Positions 48,990 through 61,330 of a stretch of DNA of 64,000 nt are shown in pieces. Each line of letters starts with the position of its first letter. Position 1 is the first letter of the stretch. The position numbers and the translations under genes were made by a program. A model generated the notes under the pieces. The model saw nothing but the letters and a program-made list of their open reading frames with translations. It was not told where the DNA came from and searched no databases. The DNA lies in contig NC_072895.1 of NCBI RefSeq assembly GCF_027943255.1, positions 40,522,001 to 40,586,000 on the forward strand, given 5' to 3'. Source of the DNA: Anastrepha obliqua. Its lineage: Eukaryota > Arthropoda > Insecta > Diptera > Tephritidae.

Positions 48990-50830
48990 TCCAGATTCTC
49001 ACTTCAGGGATTCATGGAACTCATACATTGGAATCTCGTTGGAACAAGTGTATTGATGTTCAGGGAGACTATACCTGATTCGAGCGAAGGCGGGGCAGAC
49101 GCACTGGAAGTGGTTCCCCGTCTCGTCCTCCTCTTCACAAGCTGGGCAGAGTACAGTGCCTGAGATGCCCACCCTTTCCATGTGCTTCGCCCACAGAAAG
49201 TGGCCCGTCATCATTCCAGCCAGCCGTCTGCACTCCCTTCTGCTTAATGACAGGAGGGTTTGCGACAGTCGATCGGACATGACAGGTAACATCAGTTTAG
49301 TCCATCCGCAGCCTCTCTCAGCCTGCCAAGCTCGCTTGTGGGTTGTAGTAACCCATTTGCCAATCCTGTCTTTGATGGGCCAAAGAAGTTGGCCTCAGAG
49401 CCCACCTTAGCTAAGGAGTCAGAGGTCTCGTTACCCACGATACCCACGTGTCCCGGGGCCCATGCTAGCATAAGGCTATTATGTCTACCGACATAGTTCA
49501 GCCTTAATTTACAGGACTCGACTACCCCTGATGTGGTTGAGCGGCTGTCTAAGGCCATGAGCGCAGCTTGGCTGTCGCTGCAGACACATATAGATCTACC
49601 TCTCCATCGGTTTTCCACAACAAAGTTCGTGAACTGCATACACCTCCGCTTGAAACACAAATGCATGCATTCCAAGAACAAAGTGCAGTTTCGTCCTGCT
49701 GGATTCCACCCCAGAGTCGGAACCATGCTCGGTCCTGGAGCCATCCGTGAAAATGCGAAAATAGTGTTTGCCGGGCTCATTTTCAAAGTTTGACCACAAC
49801 TGAATCTTTGGCAGCACTACACTCTATCTCTTTTCAAGTACGACTCTTGATGTCATAGAGTCAAGGGGCATGGAGAGAATCATTGGATCGAAGTCCATGT
49901 TTTCTCTCTTTTCCAATGCCGGACAGGGGTCATACCAGTTACCATTGTGTTTCAGCCTGCAGATGGCCTTCAAGGCCTCTCCTTGGATGAAAGCATCAAG
50001 TAGTGGTAAACCAATCAGATCATCTAATGCCGGGCCTGAAGTAGTCGGAAAAGCTCCGGTGCAGCACATGGTCACAGTGCGTTGTAGTCTCGATAAGGTC
50101 CTCCTGACTCCCACGAGAGAGAGTCTACTCATCCAGACCACTGATGCATAGGTGATAATGGGTCTTATCATAGCCGTGTAGATCCATAGAACCTTGCTAA
50201 AAGAAAGATCTCACGTTTTCCCAAAGACACCTTTGCACTGCCAGAAAGCTGTCAGTGCTTTGGACGTCCTTATTTCAACGTGTGACTTCCAAAGAAGTTT
50301 ACTATCGTGGATTATTTGAGGAGATATTTATATTCGATTTCTTTGGATAGCTGGATTGTGACTCCTTTTAGCTTAGGCAGAACGAGTCCATCAAGATTCC
50401 TCCTTCTGGTAAAGAGTACAATACCAGTTTTTGTCGATAGCCCATTCGCACAGCACCAAGTGTCAATCATATCCAGAGTTTTCTGCACTTTTCTACAGAT
50501 ATTCATAAGCCAAGGGCCCGTTAACAGACAGGCAACGTCGTCCGCATATCCTTGTGTGTAGACTCCAGCATCATTTAAGGTGATGAGTAGAGGATCGATC
50601 ACCATGCACCAGAGCAATGGAGACAGGACACCTCCTTGGGACGACAACAGCAGATCCTCCTCCGCCCGCACCGAGACGATTCTAGCATTGAGGCTAACAT
50701 TGAACGAATCCAATTCACCGGCACCCGGTCTACACCATGTCTACTGGCAGAGCTGCACATACTGTCGAATGTGGCATTATCAAAAGCCCCCTCTATATCT
50801 AAAAAGATGAAGATTTTGGTATACACTTTC
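48990..50830 (-). mobile_element. non-LTR retrotransposon pol remnant (RT + RNase H, R1/I/Loa-like)
   Basis: Minus strand, 5' to 3': FLDIEGAFDNATF (RT motif A Asp, 50826-50599), SQGGVLSPLLW (motif B) and QGYADDVACL (motif C) in 50713-50312, RPIITYASVVWMSRLSL (50171-49824), RNase H IFTDGSRTEHGSDSGV, QAEVYAVHEL, CSDSQAALMAL, WAPGHVGIVGNETSDSLAK (49817-49292), and the C-terminal CPACEEEDETGNHFQCVC (49292-48999). The order RT-RNase H-knuckle identifies an RNase H-bearing LINE. Five or more frame breaks and loss of endonuclease and ORF1 make it a dead 5'-truncated copy. Confidence 0.93.
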
Positions 50831-51290
50831 GTACATATGTAAGGACATATAGGACTTGTTTGTTTAAAGCAATAAGGTCAGATTTATGACCATCAGTATG
50901 CGATCTTTACTGTTTTTCGTATTTTCGATATTTCAAAAATATTTCAAATGTCATGCTTCGAAAATTGCAATGAAAAAACACTTCAATATTTCTGTTATAA
51001 TTATAATTGGCAAGAATTGCATTTACTTTTTGTTTTTATTGCCAGATATCACTATTGAAATGTGTATTATAAAAAAATTATATATTTGATGCTGTCAGAA
51101 CATGGCGCCTCCTTAGCAAAACACACACAAACACAAATCCGACGATTGGAATAAACAGAAGACAAGAAAAATTTCTCGTAAACTAAATGTGAGTATTCAA
51201 TTGAAAGCTTAAAACAAATCATTCTACTGTGCGATTATTTACATATGTACACACATGGATACATACATTCATACATATGAATGTACTTAT
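50831..51290. other. intergenic DNA, no gene
   Basis: AT-rich, CA/TACATA repeats at 51110-51290. Nothing else seen. Confidence 0.35.
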
Positions 51291-51574
51291 ACATTAGGGT
51301 GGACACATTTTGTTCGACATATGCAGATTCCGATGCCACATATAATTATCAGATAAAAGTCCATTACAGCATAGGTCAAAGGCAATTTCGAGCCACTCGA
51401 ATTTTAAAAGAAGCCATTTTTAATGAATACAAAATTAATATGAAAATTAATATTAAACCAAGTATTTTGAGGATTATGTTTTGGGATTTTGGTGCAAAGA
51501 ATTTATTATTATTACTACATATATTCTTATTTTTTATTTAAAGAACCTCATGAAGGCGACACAAAGCGTTCCCA

Positions 51575-51664
51575 CGTTCAAGATGTATATACGGCCAAAG
51601 ACTGTCGCTTCACCAGCATTTCCCTGTTTTTACTTGGGGAATGTTTATGCTGCTACAACAAAAA
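51575..51664 (+). mobile_element. jockey-like retrotransposon 3' tail
   Basis: CACGTTCAAGATGTATATAC, CACCAGCATTTCCCTGTTTT, GGGGAATGTTTATGCTGCTA followed by CAACAAAAAC. Same 3' end class as 25700-25795. Confidence 0.6.
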
Positions 51665-51710
51665 CATGGCGCCACAAAACAAATATGTATTTTTTTAATA
51701 TTGTAGCAGG

Positions 51711-51827
51711 AAAATATCTGCCGTTTGGAGTCGGCTTAAAACTGTAGGTCCTTCCATTTATGGAACGAAATCAAGACGGACGCCACAAATAAGAGGAGGA
51801 GCTCGGCAAAGAGGGGTAAGCGCCATA
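51711..51827 (+). repeat. tRNA-derived SINE, 3' fragment
   Basis: ATATCTGCCGTTTGGAGTCG through GGTCCTTCCATTTATGGAAC to GGGGTAAGCGCCA. No tRNA-like head. Confidence 0.82.
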
Positions 51828-52201
51828 CATACAAAGCAAAAGTGACTGTATGTAATTTTTTCCATATGAAAATGAAGCTAAAACTTGCAAAAACCCAAAA
51901 ATTATTTTTATTAATATTTCAAAATTTTATTTTTTACATTTTTTCTAGTCATTAATGTTGTAATTAATAATGTTTTTACAATTATTTTGGTTTCAGATCC
52001 TTTTAACTTTCAACATGAGGTGTATTTTTCTACTTTCTATCTTCCTTGCCAAACCTTCCTTTCAATTTTCATTTTAATTCAAGATATCTATAAAATTTGG
52101 GGAGGAAGGCTAGAAATTGACTTTATGCTTTTATGGACTTTTTTCATGTAAAATTCAAATCTGTTGAGAAAAATTTTTCCACACAAATTAACGCACCCTA
52201 G

Positions 52202-53760
52202 TATGTATATATACATGTATATTTCATGCATATTTGTTGCTATAGTACAAACACGTTACGTTAAGTTCAAATAAATTCAGCAGATCATTTGAGATTAGAG
52301 CGTGAAAAGCAGAAAATGGCAGCAAAAAAAGAAAAAAAGAAAAAAAGCTTGAAAAAATCCAAAAAGATGAACAATTAAACACAAAACCAAAGGAAATAAA
52401 CAAATTCGCGTGCTTATTACTTTTGTATATTTGTATAATAGTGAAAACGATTTGATTTACGAGTGCTTCTCTGTGTTCCGCTGCGGCGGCGAATGTTGAA
52501 ACTGCCAAATTTAAAGAAAAACAGGCGCTAACTTTAATCATTTCATTTTCTGTCTAAATGAGTGAAAGCAGATCGAACCTACATATGTATGTATGATATA
52601 TATATATGCACATCTATGAATTCACACATATATGTACACAAGAAGGTATAATAAAGTACATAATATGTATGTGTATGTACGTGAACCTTACAGTGCCCCA
52701 CGTTCCATACAAACAAAATTACATTTGTTGCCACAAAAAAAGTATAAGTAATTAATTATATTGCGTTCCATGCAATATCTCATTTCAATTAGTTCGAAGT
52801 ACGTTTTTGATGCGACATTCATGTATTCTAAAAATAGACAAATCTTTGAAAAAAATATAGAAAATTAAAATATTCAGGTTGTTCCCATGGTCTCATAAAA
52901 TTATACGTAGAACTTGCAAAATCTACAACTTTGATAACCCATTCAATTGTCCGACACAAAAAAATATATTTTGTAATGGAAATGCCAAGAGAAGAAGATA
53001 AAATAATGGATACTTAAAGTTTGTGCATGAAACAAGTAATTTAAAACAAGTGTTACAAATTATCAAGTTTTGTTGTTCATGTATCCAAAAAACTTGCAAA
53101 CTTGGGGAAAGTGGGAGAGCAATATAACATTTCATTTTGAGGGGAAATTGCAAGTTTTCACTTGATACATTTTTACTTGTAAGAATTTACAAGTGACTGA
53201 AAACTTGCGAATGGAGTCAAAGTTCTTAATTTAAATAAAAATGGTGATTAAAATGGAGATTGTAAATAAATATATTGTAGACAAAATTTGTAATGTTAAT
53301 TTGAATTCATATATCAAATAGGAATCGGCCAATGATATAGAGGTATGACACCGTTCACACACAGCCTCCAGTCACCGTTGCTGCAGTTTCCGAAATGCAA
53401 ATCGAAAGCATTAAAGGTATATTTTGTGTTTAATGCTTGGCTTCTTGGTTACTAATTTAGCAATGCATACATATATATACATACATGCATAGATGGAAGC
53501 AAGGAAAATATGAAGAAAGCTGCGATCCCCACATCAACACAATTGCCAATTAAATCATGTGATGCTAAGGTCGTTATTTTGCATTTTATTTACTTTATAT
53601 TTTTTAAATTTAAAACGAAAAGATGTTTACTTTTTGTGATTTTTTCCGCCAAAAATTTAATCAGCTATTCGTAAAGCCTGCAAACTTTTGCAGGTTGCGT
53701 TTTTGATATTTTTCTCTTAGAGAGCGACTTCTCGAAAATTAACTTACTAGCAAATTACTG
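52202..53760. other. intergenic DNA, no gene
   Basis: AT-rich with TATA/CATA microsatellites near 52580-52690 and 53460-53490. No exon or element. Confidence 0.35.
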
Positions 53761-53761
53761 C

Positions 53762-53921
53762 CTGGCCGAATGGGTTGGAATTCGGAGTTCAGAGAGAGAA
53801 CGTCGGTTCGAATCTCGGTGAAAGATCAAAAATTAAGAAAAAGTTTTTTCTAATAGCGGTCGCCCCACAAATAGGAGGAGGAGCTCGACCAAACATCCAA
53901 AAAGGGTGTACGCGCCAATTA
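53762..53921 (+). repeat. tRNA-derived SINE with internal deletion
   Basis: GGCCGAATGGGTTGG head fragment, B box GGTTCGAATCT, then TCTAATAGCGGTCGCCCC joined straight to ACAAATAGGAGGAGGAGCTC and GGGTGTACGCGCCAATT with a TA tail. About 125 bp are missing from the body. Confidence 0.82.
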
Positions 53922-56030
53922 TATATATATATTTTATATAAATTACTGGATAATTTTTACATGAACAGACCTTTGCAAAAATTAATCTTGGTTAAACGTT
54001 TTTTTTTTTTTTTTGTTTATTGAAACGTTAAAATAATAAATACATATTATATTATACATATTATATATTATATTATATTACATAATATATAATATATTTT
54101 TCTTTTAGTAATTCATGAATTTATAGATATTGCGCCAGCTATATGGGAAACTGAGGGAAAAAATTTGTTTGTAGTAAAATAATCAAAGGTTAAATCCTTT
54201 TACCTTTCGACATAAGCGAAGAAAGCAAACATGTTAAAGGATTTATTTCGCCTTTTATTGTAAAAATTTAATCATTTTCAAGAGCGTAAAGGAACAATGG
54301 AAAGAAACAAATACTAAATTAACGGATCCCGGTGTTCTAGAGCCCGAAAATTTAAGGTATTTTCAGAATTTTTTTTTTTTTTACAATAAAAAATGAAAAC
54401 CGACATTTAAATTTCGTAGGCTTTTTGTTTAACTCCTTAAAAACAAAAATTTTTAATTGTAATAAATGGAGCTTAACTAAACTAAAAAAATTTGACCTGG
54501 ACAGTGTCGTCCATTTTGACTCTTCTATTTATCTGAAACACAAAAACCAACAAAATTATTAATCAGTACGACTGTAGCTATGTCCCGTAATAGATAAAAA
54601 AAATTCACAAAATGGCGCGGTTTTGAAATTGAAACTCTAAAGATTTAATTTTTAATTTAATTTAATTTTTAAATCAAAAAATACGAAATAATTGAAATAA
54701 TAATATGATTCTAGTACGGGCGATAGCCATTGATGTTGTGAATAACATAAATATTAAAATTTCAGACGATTCGGTTGAATAGCTTTTTTTTTGTCAACAC
54801 CAGTCGTTTCGTGATAATTGAGTTTAAAGTTTGAGGTCCAGGAGTGCGCAGACTACTCTCTACCTAGTTAATGGGCTGAAGAAGCTATAATATTGGGAAT
54901 TTCCGCATGAAAATTTCACAGTATATTCTTAAGATACTTTACTTTCGAAATATCGAAAAAACAGAAAATCGGTTTTTTGAAATTTCTAGACCACCAAGCC
55001 CTTAAATCTTAAAATAATAATATAAAGTAATATTTAATAGCTTGCATGTCCTCCGTTATTAATTGTAACTGATACTAGTCGTCGTGGTATCGAATTTTAG
55101 AAGTGACTTAAAGACACTGTGATTGATTTTTGCCCATTCCCCTTCAATCGCGTTTTTAAGACGCAAAAAATTCCTTTGTACGCTTGGCTCATTGCCGTTT
55201 TGATACGTCCAAGACTCATCGTGAAATTCTTCAGCAAAATTCAAAAAAAAACATTTTCTAAGACCGCTAATTAATTTTCAGTGTTCATCTTATACGAAAA
55301 AGAACAAATTGGGCTCTTGTCACGGTAACTAAAAGTACCCTAAGTCATAAGAGAGTCACCGTGGAAATTTCGGGGGTGACGCGTTTGTAGTGAGTCGCGA
55401 GCTTCATTAAGCTTCATTTAGCCAGTCTATTTTGATATGTTAATCTCGAATCTTCACTCAAAATTTTCTGCATTCTTCCTTTGTAACATTGAGAAAAAGT
55501 TCACATCTAATTTGGTTTATTGACAGCCAACCGCCTATCTCTCTCTTGCACCTGTCGTCAATCTTAGTCTTTAGATCAGTTCTTTAAATTTTTCCATATC
55601 CAGCAGAATTTTTCAAAAAGTTTTGAATGCAATTTTTATATCGGTTTACTTTCAGCGCGATTTTGTGAACCGAGGCTCCTGGTTCACTATAAGCACACCA
55701 GTGTCTCAAAAAATATTTTTCCCGCATGAAAATTATTTATTTGCAAATGCAAACTATACAGCTTATTTAAGGAATCTTTTAAATTGTGAAATGTGTATAA
55801 AAATAGCACGCGATTGCCGCAAAAAAAATAACGAAAGCGCTTGTCCCTTATAATTATTTCCTTCAAGAAATTCAAATTTCAAGCAAGAATCAAACGTAAC
55901 GGTACTTGAGGCAAAAGGTAAAATAACTTAAAACCACCGCTAGCTCGTGCACACATTTAAATGCATTATAAGGCAACTCAAGAAAATATTTATTATGCAG
56001 CTATTTTAGAAGAAAAATTATGAAGGTGGT
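53922..56030. other. intergenic DNA with AT microsatellite, no gene
   Basis: 54035-54100 is a TATTATA-rich microsatellite. The rest is AT-rich and featureless. 55070-55260 (minus) weakly recalls a Tc1 fragment but no catalytic motif is visible. Confidence 0.35.
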
Positions 56031-56036
56031 TTTTCC

Positions 56037-56329
56037 ATGGTGAAAAGATTTTTAGAGGTGTGCTCTTTCACAGGCCGTTATTCGGCTCTGATAGAATTTG
56101 ACAGAATCAGCTAATGATCTGACGTCACTTGAGATGTGCTTACAAAAAAACCGAGATTGTATTGGTGACGTACGAAAAAAATCAACCAATGATACATCGT
56201 TGCCGTCTGAACAACGACGGATTGGACGAGTATGTAAATATGTGTGAAATGATCGTGCAGAATTCCGCTGCTGAATCTACAAGTGGCGTGGCAGCCAAAG
56301 TTGCCCTCGCAATTTTCTTTGTCACCATA
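56037..56329 (-). repeat. MITE-like repeat, about 290 bp
   Basis: Inverse of 15138-15425: starts CATGGTGAAAAGATTTTTAG and ends TTTGTCACCATAG, giving loose terminal inverted repeats. Encodes nothing. Confidence 0.65.
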
Positions 56330-56428
56330 GAGTCATATTTTTTTGTATCGTTAACTTTAGACAGCTAAAAATATTTAATATTTAGGGACCTTGCGAACGC
56401 CCTATCTATGATATACCTATATTAATAA

Positions 56429-57013
56429 GGAGAGCAAAATTTTGTCGTACATTTTTTTAGTATTTATAGTCAGAGAAAAAAGTTGAAACATATACCAATG
56501 GATAGCGTATGTGGAGACGGTTTGTACAATGTATTAAAATAGATACATAAGTGAATAGGTGCAGGTAAAATTAATCACACTATTTTACCTGTATTATGAT
56601 ATATCATGTTATAATATGTATCATGATATTATATATATGTATATTATCATGATATAAAAGTTGATGAAACAACTGGAAACTTATATATTGTGAATGAATA
56701 CTATTACAAATTTGATTCAGAAATTATGATGGTCATGGATTAATTAGTGATTCTTTTCTATTATGCTTTTTCGAACAAAATTATTATTTTTTTTTCGTAT
56801 TCCAATTCATGAATAAAAAAAAAATATGATATTTGAAATTCACATAGGATCGCTTAATACAGGTAAAATGGGATATTTTTCACATTTAATTTTACTACAT
56901 CTATTCACATATATCATGTAAAAAGTTTCAACATAAGCTATCCATTTATATATGTTTCTACTTTTTTCTATGACTATAAATACTAAAAAAGGTATAAATA
57001 AATTTTGCTCTCC
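56429..57013. mobile_element. fold-back element with about 180-bp inverted repeats
   Basis: The left arm GGAGAGCAAAATTTTGTCGT, then TTTTTTTAGTATTTATAGTC, AAGTTGAAACATAT, AATGGATAGC and AGGTAAAATTAA reappears inverted at the right arm (GGAGAGCAAAATTTATTTAT, TTTTTTAGTATTTATAGTC, AAACATATATAAATGGATAGC). Arms of about 170-190 bp enclose an AT-rich centre that is itself rich in short palindromes (ATCATGATAT). No coding potential. Confidence 0.75.
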
Positions 57014-58998
57014 GTATTTATATAACGTCGAAATTTCGACGTACGGGCGATCTCAGTATGCATAATAACATTATAAATTTTCACCAGATTAAATAAGTTA
57101 AAAAATATTAGTCATCATTTATAATTATCTGATTTTTATTTCTTTGAGCATAATTAATAATTATGATTTCTTTTATGAATAATTATATTATTATATCTTA
57201 ATTTTGGTCAAAGCTAATGATTATGATTAGATTTTTGTTTTTCCACTCCAGAATATACGCAGCCTCTAATTTTTATATTTTCGCTCAGGAACAACGATTA
57301 TCATCATAAAACTTAAAATCTTATGTAACTTATAATATATGAACTATTGAATTAAAATTTTATGATGGCATAATGAAATATTTTCAATTCTGCTCTGAAA
57401 GGCGAATTTCTAAATTTATAAAATCTAAATTCTACTCATTAAATTAGAATTTTCTAAATTAAAGGTGCTATATTTAAATTAGAGACGCTATATTTTCACC
57501 AGTTTTAACTACTTTTCGTTTGTTACTTTAATTTTGATTAAAGTTTTAAAAAAATTCGACAAGTTTTCATCGAACTTTCAATTTTTTTAATCAGAATTTA
57601 AAAAGAAATTAGGGGGCACATTATAGCACTTTCAATTTTAGTATAATAAACTGCAATTTTGAAGTAGCCAAAAATTCACGTTGATCTTTGATAATGCTAT
57701 CACTGACGGTGTTGCACATTTTCTCCATATAAAAATAGTTGGTTGGTCCCCTACACATTTATTTCACAATTAAAAACTTTACGGCATGACACAATACGAC
57801 GCTTACGACACATTGTGAATCTCCTAATAGTACCAATATTCTACAGGCCAACGAAAAAATGTTTAAACGATTCTAAAATTTTAAGAATTTATGATGCTAC
57901 GGGTATAAGCGGTAATTTGTTAAATATGCACAACTAATTTGCGGACGAATATTAAATATATGAAGAAATGAAAGGAGTTTCTATTCGATGTCAATACATT
58001 TCAAAATTGTGCTTACCCAGCAGACATTACAGCACACAAGTAAAACAGCACACGAATAAATAAATCAGTGAGGAGTCCTTACATTTGCCCTCATTGTGAG
58101 TTTGGACTGCATTCGAATTTTCTTTAACTACAATAAAACTCTTTTCAGATTCTTAATAACTCGTATTGGCCTCGTATATGACTGATTTTTGAGGCATATT
58201 TTAAGCTTATTTGGCCAAAGGGGTTGGTATGTAGTTTTATTAATATAAATCATAGGTCGATAGCCTCCTTGCTAGTGCCTTATTTTGCAGTATAGTTATT
58301 TATAATTATATTTCATTTATAAATAAATAAATAAATCTCGTATTGATATATTATTATTAATTTTTCTAAGAAGTTTTTAAAATGAAATTAAAAATGATGA
58401 ACCTATCAGAAGCAAAAGAAAAACAAGCTGTAACTAAGGCCGAAAAAACTAGCCGAAAACTACATCACTAATTTGATGCTACTAACAACTTTTTAGTATA
58501 ACAAAGTTAAAGTTTCTAGTGACTACAAAATACCGGTGACGAGGCTGGGCTTTGATTCCACAAATTCGAGCATATACATATAAGTATAATAGTTTGTATA
58601 GAACAAAGGCGTGACACCTCAGTGAAAAAAAATTTCAAAAATCAACGGAATTTCGTAGTCACTTTCTTATACTGAGACTCAATGAGCTACGACATAAAAC
58701 TGCATACCAAGAAAAATTCTAAAAATTCTGGTTAAAAAGTAGAAAGTTTTGAAAAATTTTTGAAAAATATTGTACAAAGTTTGAATCTCTTCGTCATATG
58801 GTTTTTGTAGTATATTTTTATAAAACAAATGTTGATGCAATTTTTAAAAGTTTGAAACTTTGCGTCATATGGTTTTTGTAGTACGAACTATATTTTTATA
58901 AAAAAATTGTTGATAAAATTTTAGAACATTTTTTACACAGTTTGTAATTTTGCGTTATATGGCTTTTGTGTTATATTGGTGTGTTTATAATTTCATAA
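57014..58998. other. intergenic DNA with AT-rich repeats, no gene
   Basis: 57490-57760 and 58660-58970 contain the dispersed AT-rich repeat also seen near 8150, 31800, 38800 and 47220. 58305-58345 has AAATAAATAAAT, possibly a LINE tail. Confidence 0.35.
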
Positions 58999-58999
58999 C

Positions 59000-59253
59000 G
59001 TGGTATGTGAATAGGTTGGTGCGTGAATTCGGAGAGAACGTAGGTTCGAATCTCGGGGAAACACCAAAATGAAGAAAAAGTTTTTTCTAATAGCGGCCGC
59101 CCCTCGGCAGGCAATGGCAAACCTCCGAGTTCATTTCTGCCATGAAAAAGCTCCTCATAAAAAATATCTGCCGTTCGGAGTCGGCTTGAAACTATAGGTC
59201 CCTCCATTTGTGGAACAACATCAAGACATGCGCCACAAATAGGAGGAGGAGCT
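59000..59253 (+). repeat. tRNA-derived SINE, near full-length
   Basis: Damaged head (GTGAATAGGTTGGTGCGTGA), intact B box GGTTCGAATCT, complete body to AGGAGGAGGAGCT, then TATATA. The last 30 bp of the family are missing. It is joined 18 bp before a Tc1-like start codon. Confidence 0.85.
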
Positions 59254-59270
59254 ATATATAATTACTAAAA

Positions 59271-59492
59271 ATGGGACGTGGAAAACATTGCACGCCGGAG
59301 AAAAGAGCTCTTATATACCGTATGAGTCAAAACGGAAAAAGTTATGCAGAAATAGCTAAAATGATAATGCGCTCTCGGAAAATGGTTTATAATGCTCTTA
59401 ATTTAGTTAAGAATGATTCATCCTATCTAAGCAAAGAAAAGAAAACAAAGCCGCGAAAAACTGATGTTAATGTGGATAGAGCTAAAGTATAA
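59271..59492 (+). pseudogene. Tc1-like transposase N-terminal domain
   Basis: 73 open codons encoding a paired-like helix-turn-helix (EKRALIYRMSQNGKSYAEIA) and a basic linker (KEKKTKPRKTDVN), ending at TAA. It is the start of the longer, broken transposase. Confidence 0.82.
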
Positions 59493-60060
59493 TATGCAAG
59501 AGCAAAGCAGATCCTTTTAAGTCGGCACGCCAAATAATAGTTGAAATAAACCAATAATCTGGTCTACAAGTGTCCAGAAAGCTTGTAGGAAAGCGACTTA
59601 ACGAAGCCCAGCTGTTTGGCCGCATAAGCAGAAAAAACCCACTCCTCTCAAAAATACATATCAAACAGCGGCTTGCCTTTGCAAAAGCCCACAAAGACAA
59701 ATATATTCAGTTTTGAAAGACGTACTTTGGACCGACGAAACCGAAATAAATAGAATGGGACAGATGGGAAAACTATTGTACGTCGTCCAAAAAATCAAGC
59801 GCTAAATCCTAAGTTCACAAAAAAGACGATTAAACACAGCGGCGGAAGCATCATGCTTTGGGGAGCTTTTTCCTGGCATGGTGTTGGGCCGATTGTACGC
59901 GTGGTTGGTTAAATGGATAGATTTCAGTATCTGGATATACTCCAGAATAAAATGGAACCATTTGTGTTTGAGTTTATGCTATTAAATTGGACATTTATGC
60001 CGGACAATGATCTTTCTGCACATGAATTCTGAATTTTTATTGTTTTATTAGTGCAAAAAT
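59271..60060 (+). mobile_element. Tc1-like transposon remnant
   Basis: MGRGKHCTPEKRALIYRMSQ and GKSYAEIAKMIMRSRKMVYN (helix-turn-helix), then across broken frames RRTLDRRNRNK, VRRPKNQALNPKFTKKTIKH, GGSIMLWGAFSWHGVGPI, and NKMEPFVFEFML, PDNDLSAH (for QDNDPKHT). These are the first and second catalytic regions of a Tc1 transposase. The Glu-containing C-terminus is lost where AT-rich sequence begins at about 60030. Confidence 0.85.
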
Positions 60061-60129
60061 GCAACTTTAATGTACAAACTTGACTTACGGCTTAGGATCG
60101 TTTGGAACTAAGAAAAAGTTAAATCAGCA

Positions 60130-60470
60130 GCTACTGCTACTTACTCCTTGTTGATATGCTTTGATTTGGGTGCATCACTCCGCTTCTGAGACGAAATAAT
60201 AGACCATGGTATAAAAGAGGCCTTTTTTCACCGACCTCTAAGAAGTTCCAAGCCCTCTGAAAAAGATTATGGCGTTTGCTTTTTGGTATGCCGAGGGAAT
60301 CTTCTAAATTGGTTATTTGCAAAAGCAAGTTACCATTACAGGCTCGTACTCCAAAAGTCAAATAAAAAGGTTGTGGGTAGCGATCAAATAAAAAAGGCAG
60401 AGCAAAATCTTGTATCATCAAGACAAGGCACCCGCACATAAAGCCGAAGTTGAGATAGGGTTAGCTGTCA
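60130..60470 (+). mobile_element. mariner fragment
   Basis: Plus-strand frames read KKIMAFAFWYAEGIF, LQKQVTITGSYSKS and KILYHQDKAPAHKAEV, matching the mariner segment VMASVFWDA-G...ITGxYY...HQDNAPAH. The Asp of HQDNA is retained, but the flanking Asn is Lys. Both ends truncated. Confidence 0.75.
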
Positions 60471-60499
60471 TATAAGAAGTGGGCGAATTCGCGCCTGTG

Positions 60500-61040
60500 C
60501 ACCTGTTTATTTTTATTTTTTATTTGAAGCATCGACGGAAAAATTTAAAATACATTTTTTCTCATTTTTATTTATTTATTAAAATTAATATAATAATAAT
60601 ACAATACTAAAAGTAATAGGAGAACTAGTACCAGCTGCCTTGAAAGAGTCTTTATTACTATTAGCAAATCATATTAAATCATACTAGTTAAGTTACAATC
60701 TTTTAAAAAATTATTTAAAGCAGCCATATTGGTGTCAGAAAAAGTAGCCAGTAGAACAGAAGGTTTGCTAGATCCGAAGTGGTTCTTCTTGATACTTTCT
60801 AAGATACGACAATCGTTTAAAAGATGGTTAGCTGATAGATTTTTTACCGCAAAACGGGCACTGTTGTTGGGTAGCTCCTGTAAGGAGGTGTTGGTGCGTG
60901 AGTTTAGTATGTCCTATTCTGAGTCGGGCTTGTACTGGCTTGATAAATATCGAGATGTATTGCTTGGGGAGAGAGAACGGCGCAAGCCGTTGAATGAAGT
61001 TTTTCTCATTTTGAAAGATGATAGTTAAAGTGTAGCATGG
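60500..61040. other. unrecognised region with a 99-codon frame
   Basis: A plus-strand frame at 60729-61028 (MVSEKVASRTEGLLDPKWFF...) has no family signature I know and no splice or codon evidence. 60540-60620 has a TTTATTTATTAA run that would be a minus-strand LINE tail. It may be an unrecognised retrotransposon end on the minus strand. Confidence 0.2.
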
Positions 61041-61202
61041 GGAAAAAATTAAAAAAAAAATCTGAAATTACTGATTTGTATAGAAATTTTGGATTAATTT
61101 CAAGACAAAAAAAAATCATTTAGCATAGAATTTATATATTTTATCTTTTCAATAATATTATAAATAAATAAATTGTTGTGAATAACTAAATTATAAAGTA
61201 TA

Positions 61203-61330
61203 GGGCCGCCGTAGCCGAATGGGTTGGTACGTGATTACCATTCGGAATTCACAGAGTAGGTCCCTCCATTTGTGGAACAACATCAACACGCACACCACAA
61301 ATAGGAGGAGGAGCTCGGCCAAGCACCTAA
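61203..61330 (+). repeat. tRNA-derived SINE with large internal deletion
   Basis: GCCGCCGTAGCCGAATGGGT head with intact A box runs to ATTCACAGAG and then jumps to TAGGTCCCTCCATTTGTGGA and AGGAGGAGGAGCTCGGCCAA. The B box and middle are missing. Confidence 0.85.

Larger units (their letters stand above)
51294..52200. repeat. possible TAGGGTG-ended composite element
   Basis: ATTAGGGTGGACACATTTTG at 51296 and inverted CTAGGGTGCGTTAATTTGTG ending near 52201 could be termini of one element that has since received a jockey tail (51575-51664) and a SINE piece. The terminal match is only 7-8 bp, so this is tentative. Confidence 0.25.

Noticed and set aside
51294..52200. One complete TAGGGTG-ended transposon
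   Set aside because: Terminal similarity is too short and the interior is a mixture of other elements, so it is kept only as a tentative repeat.
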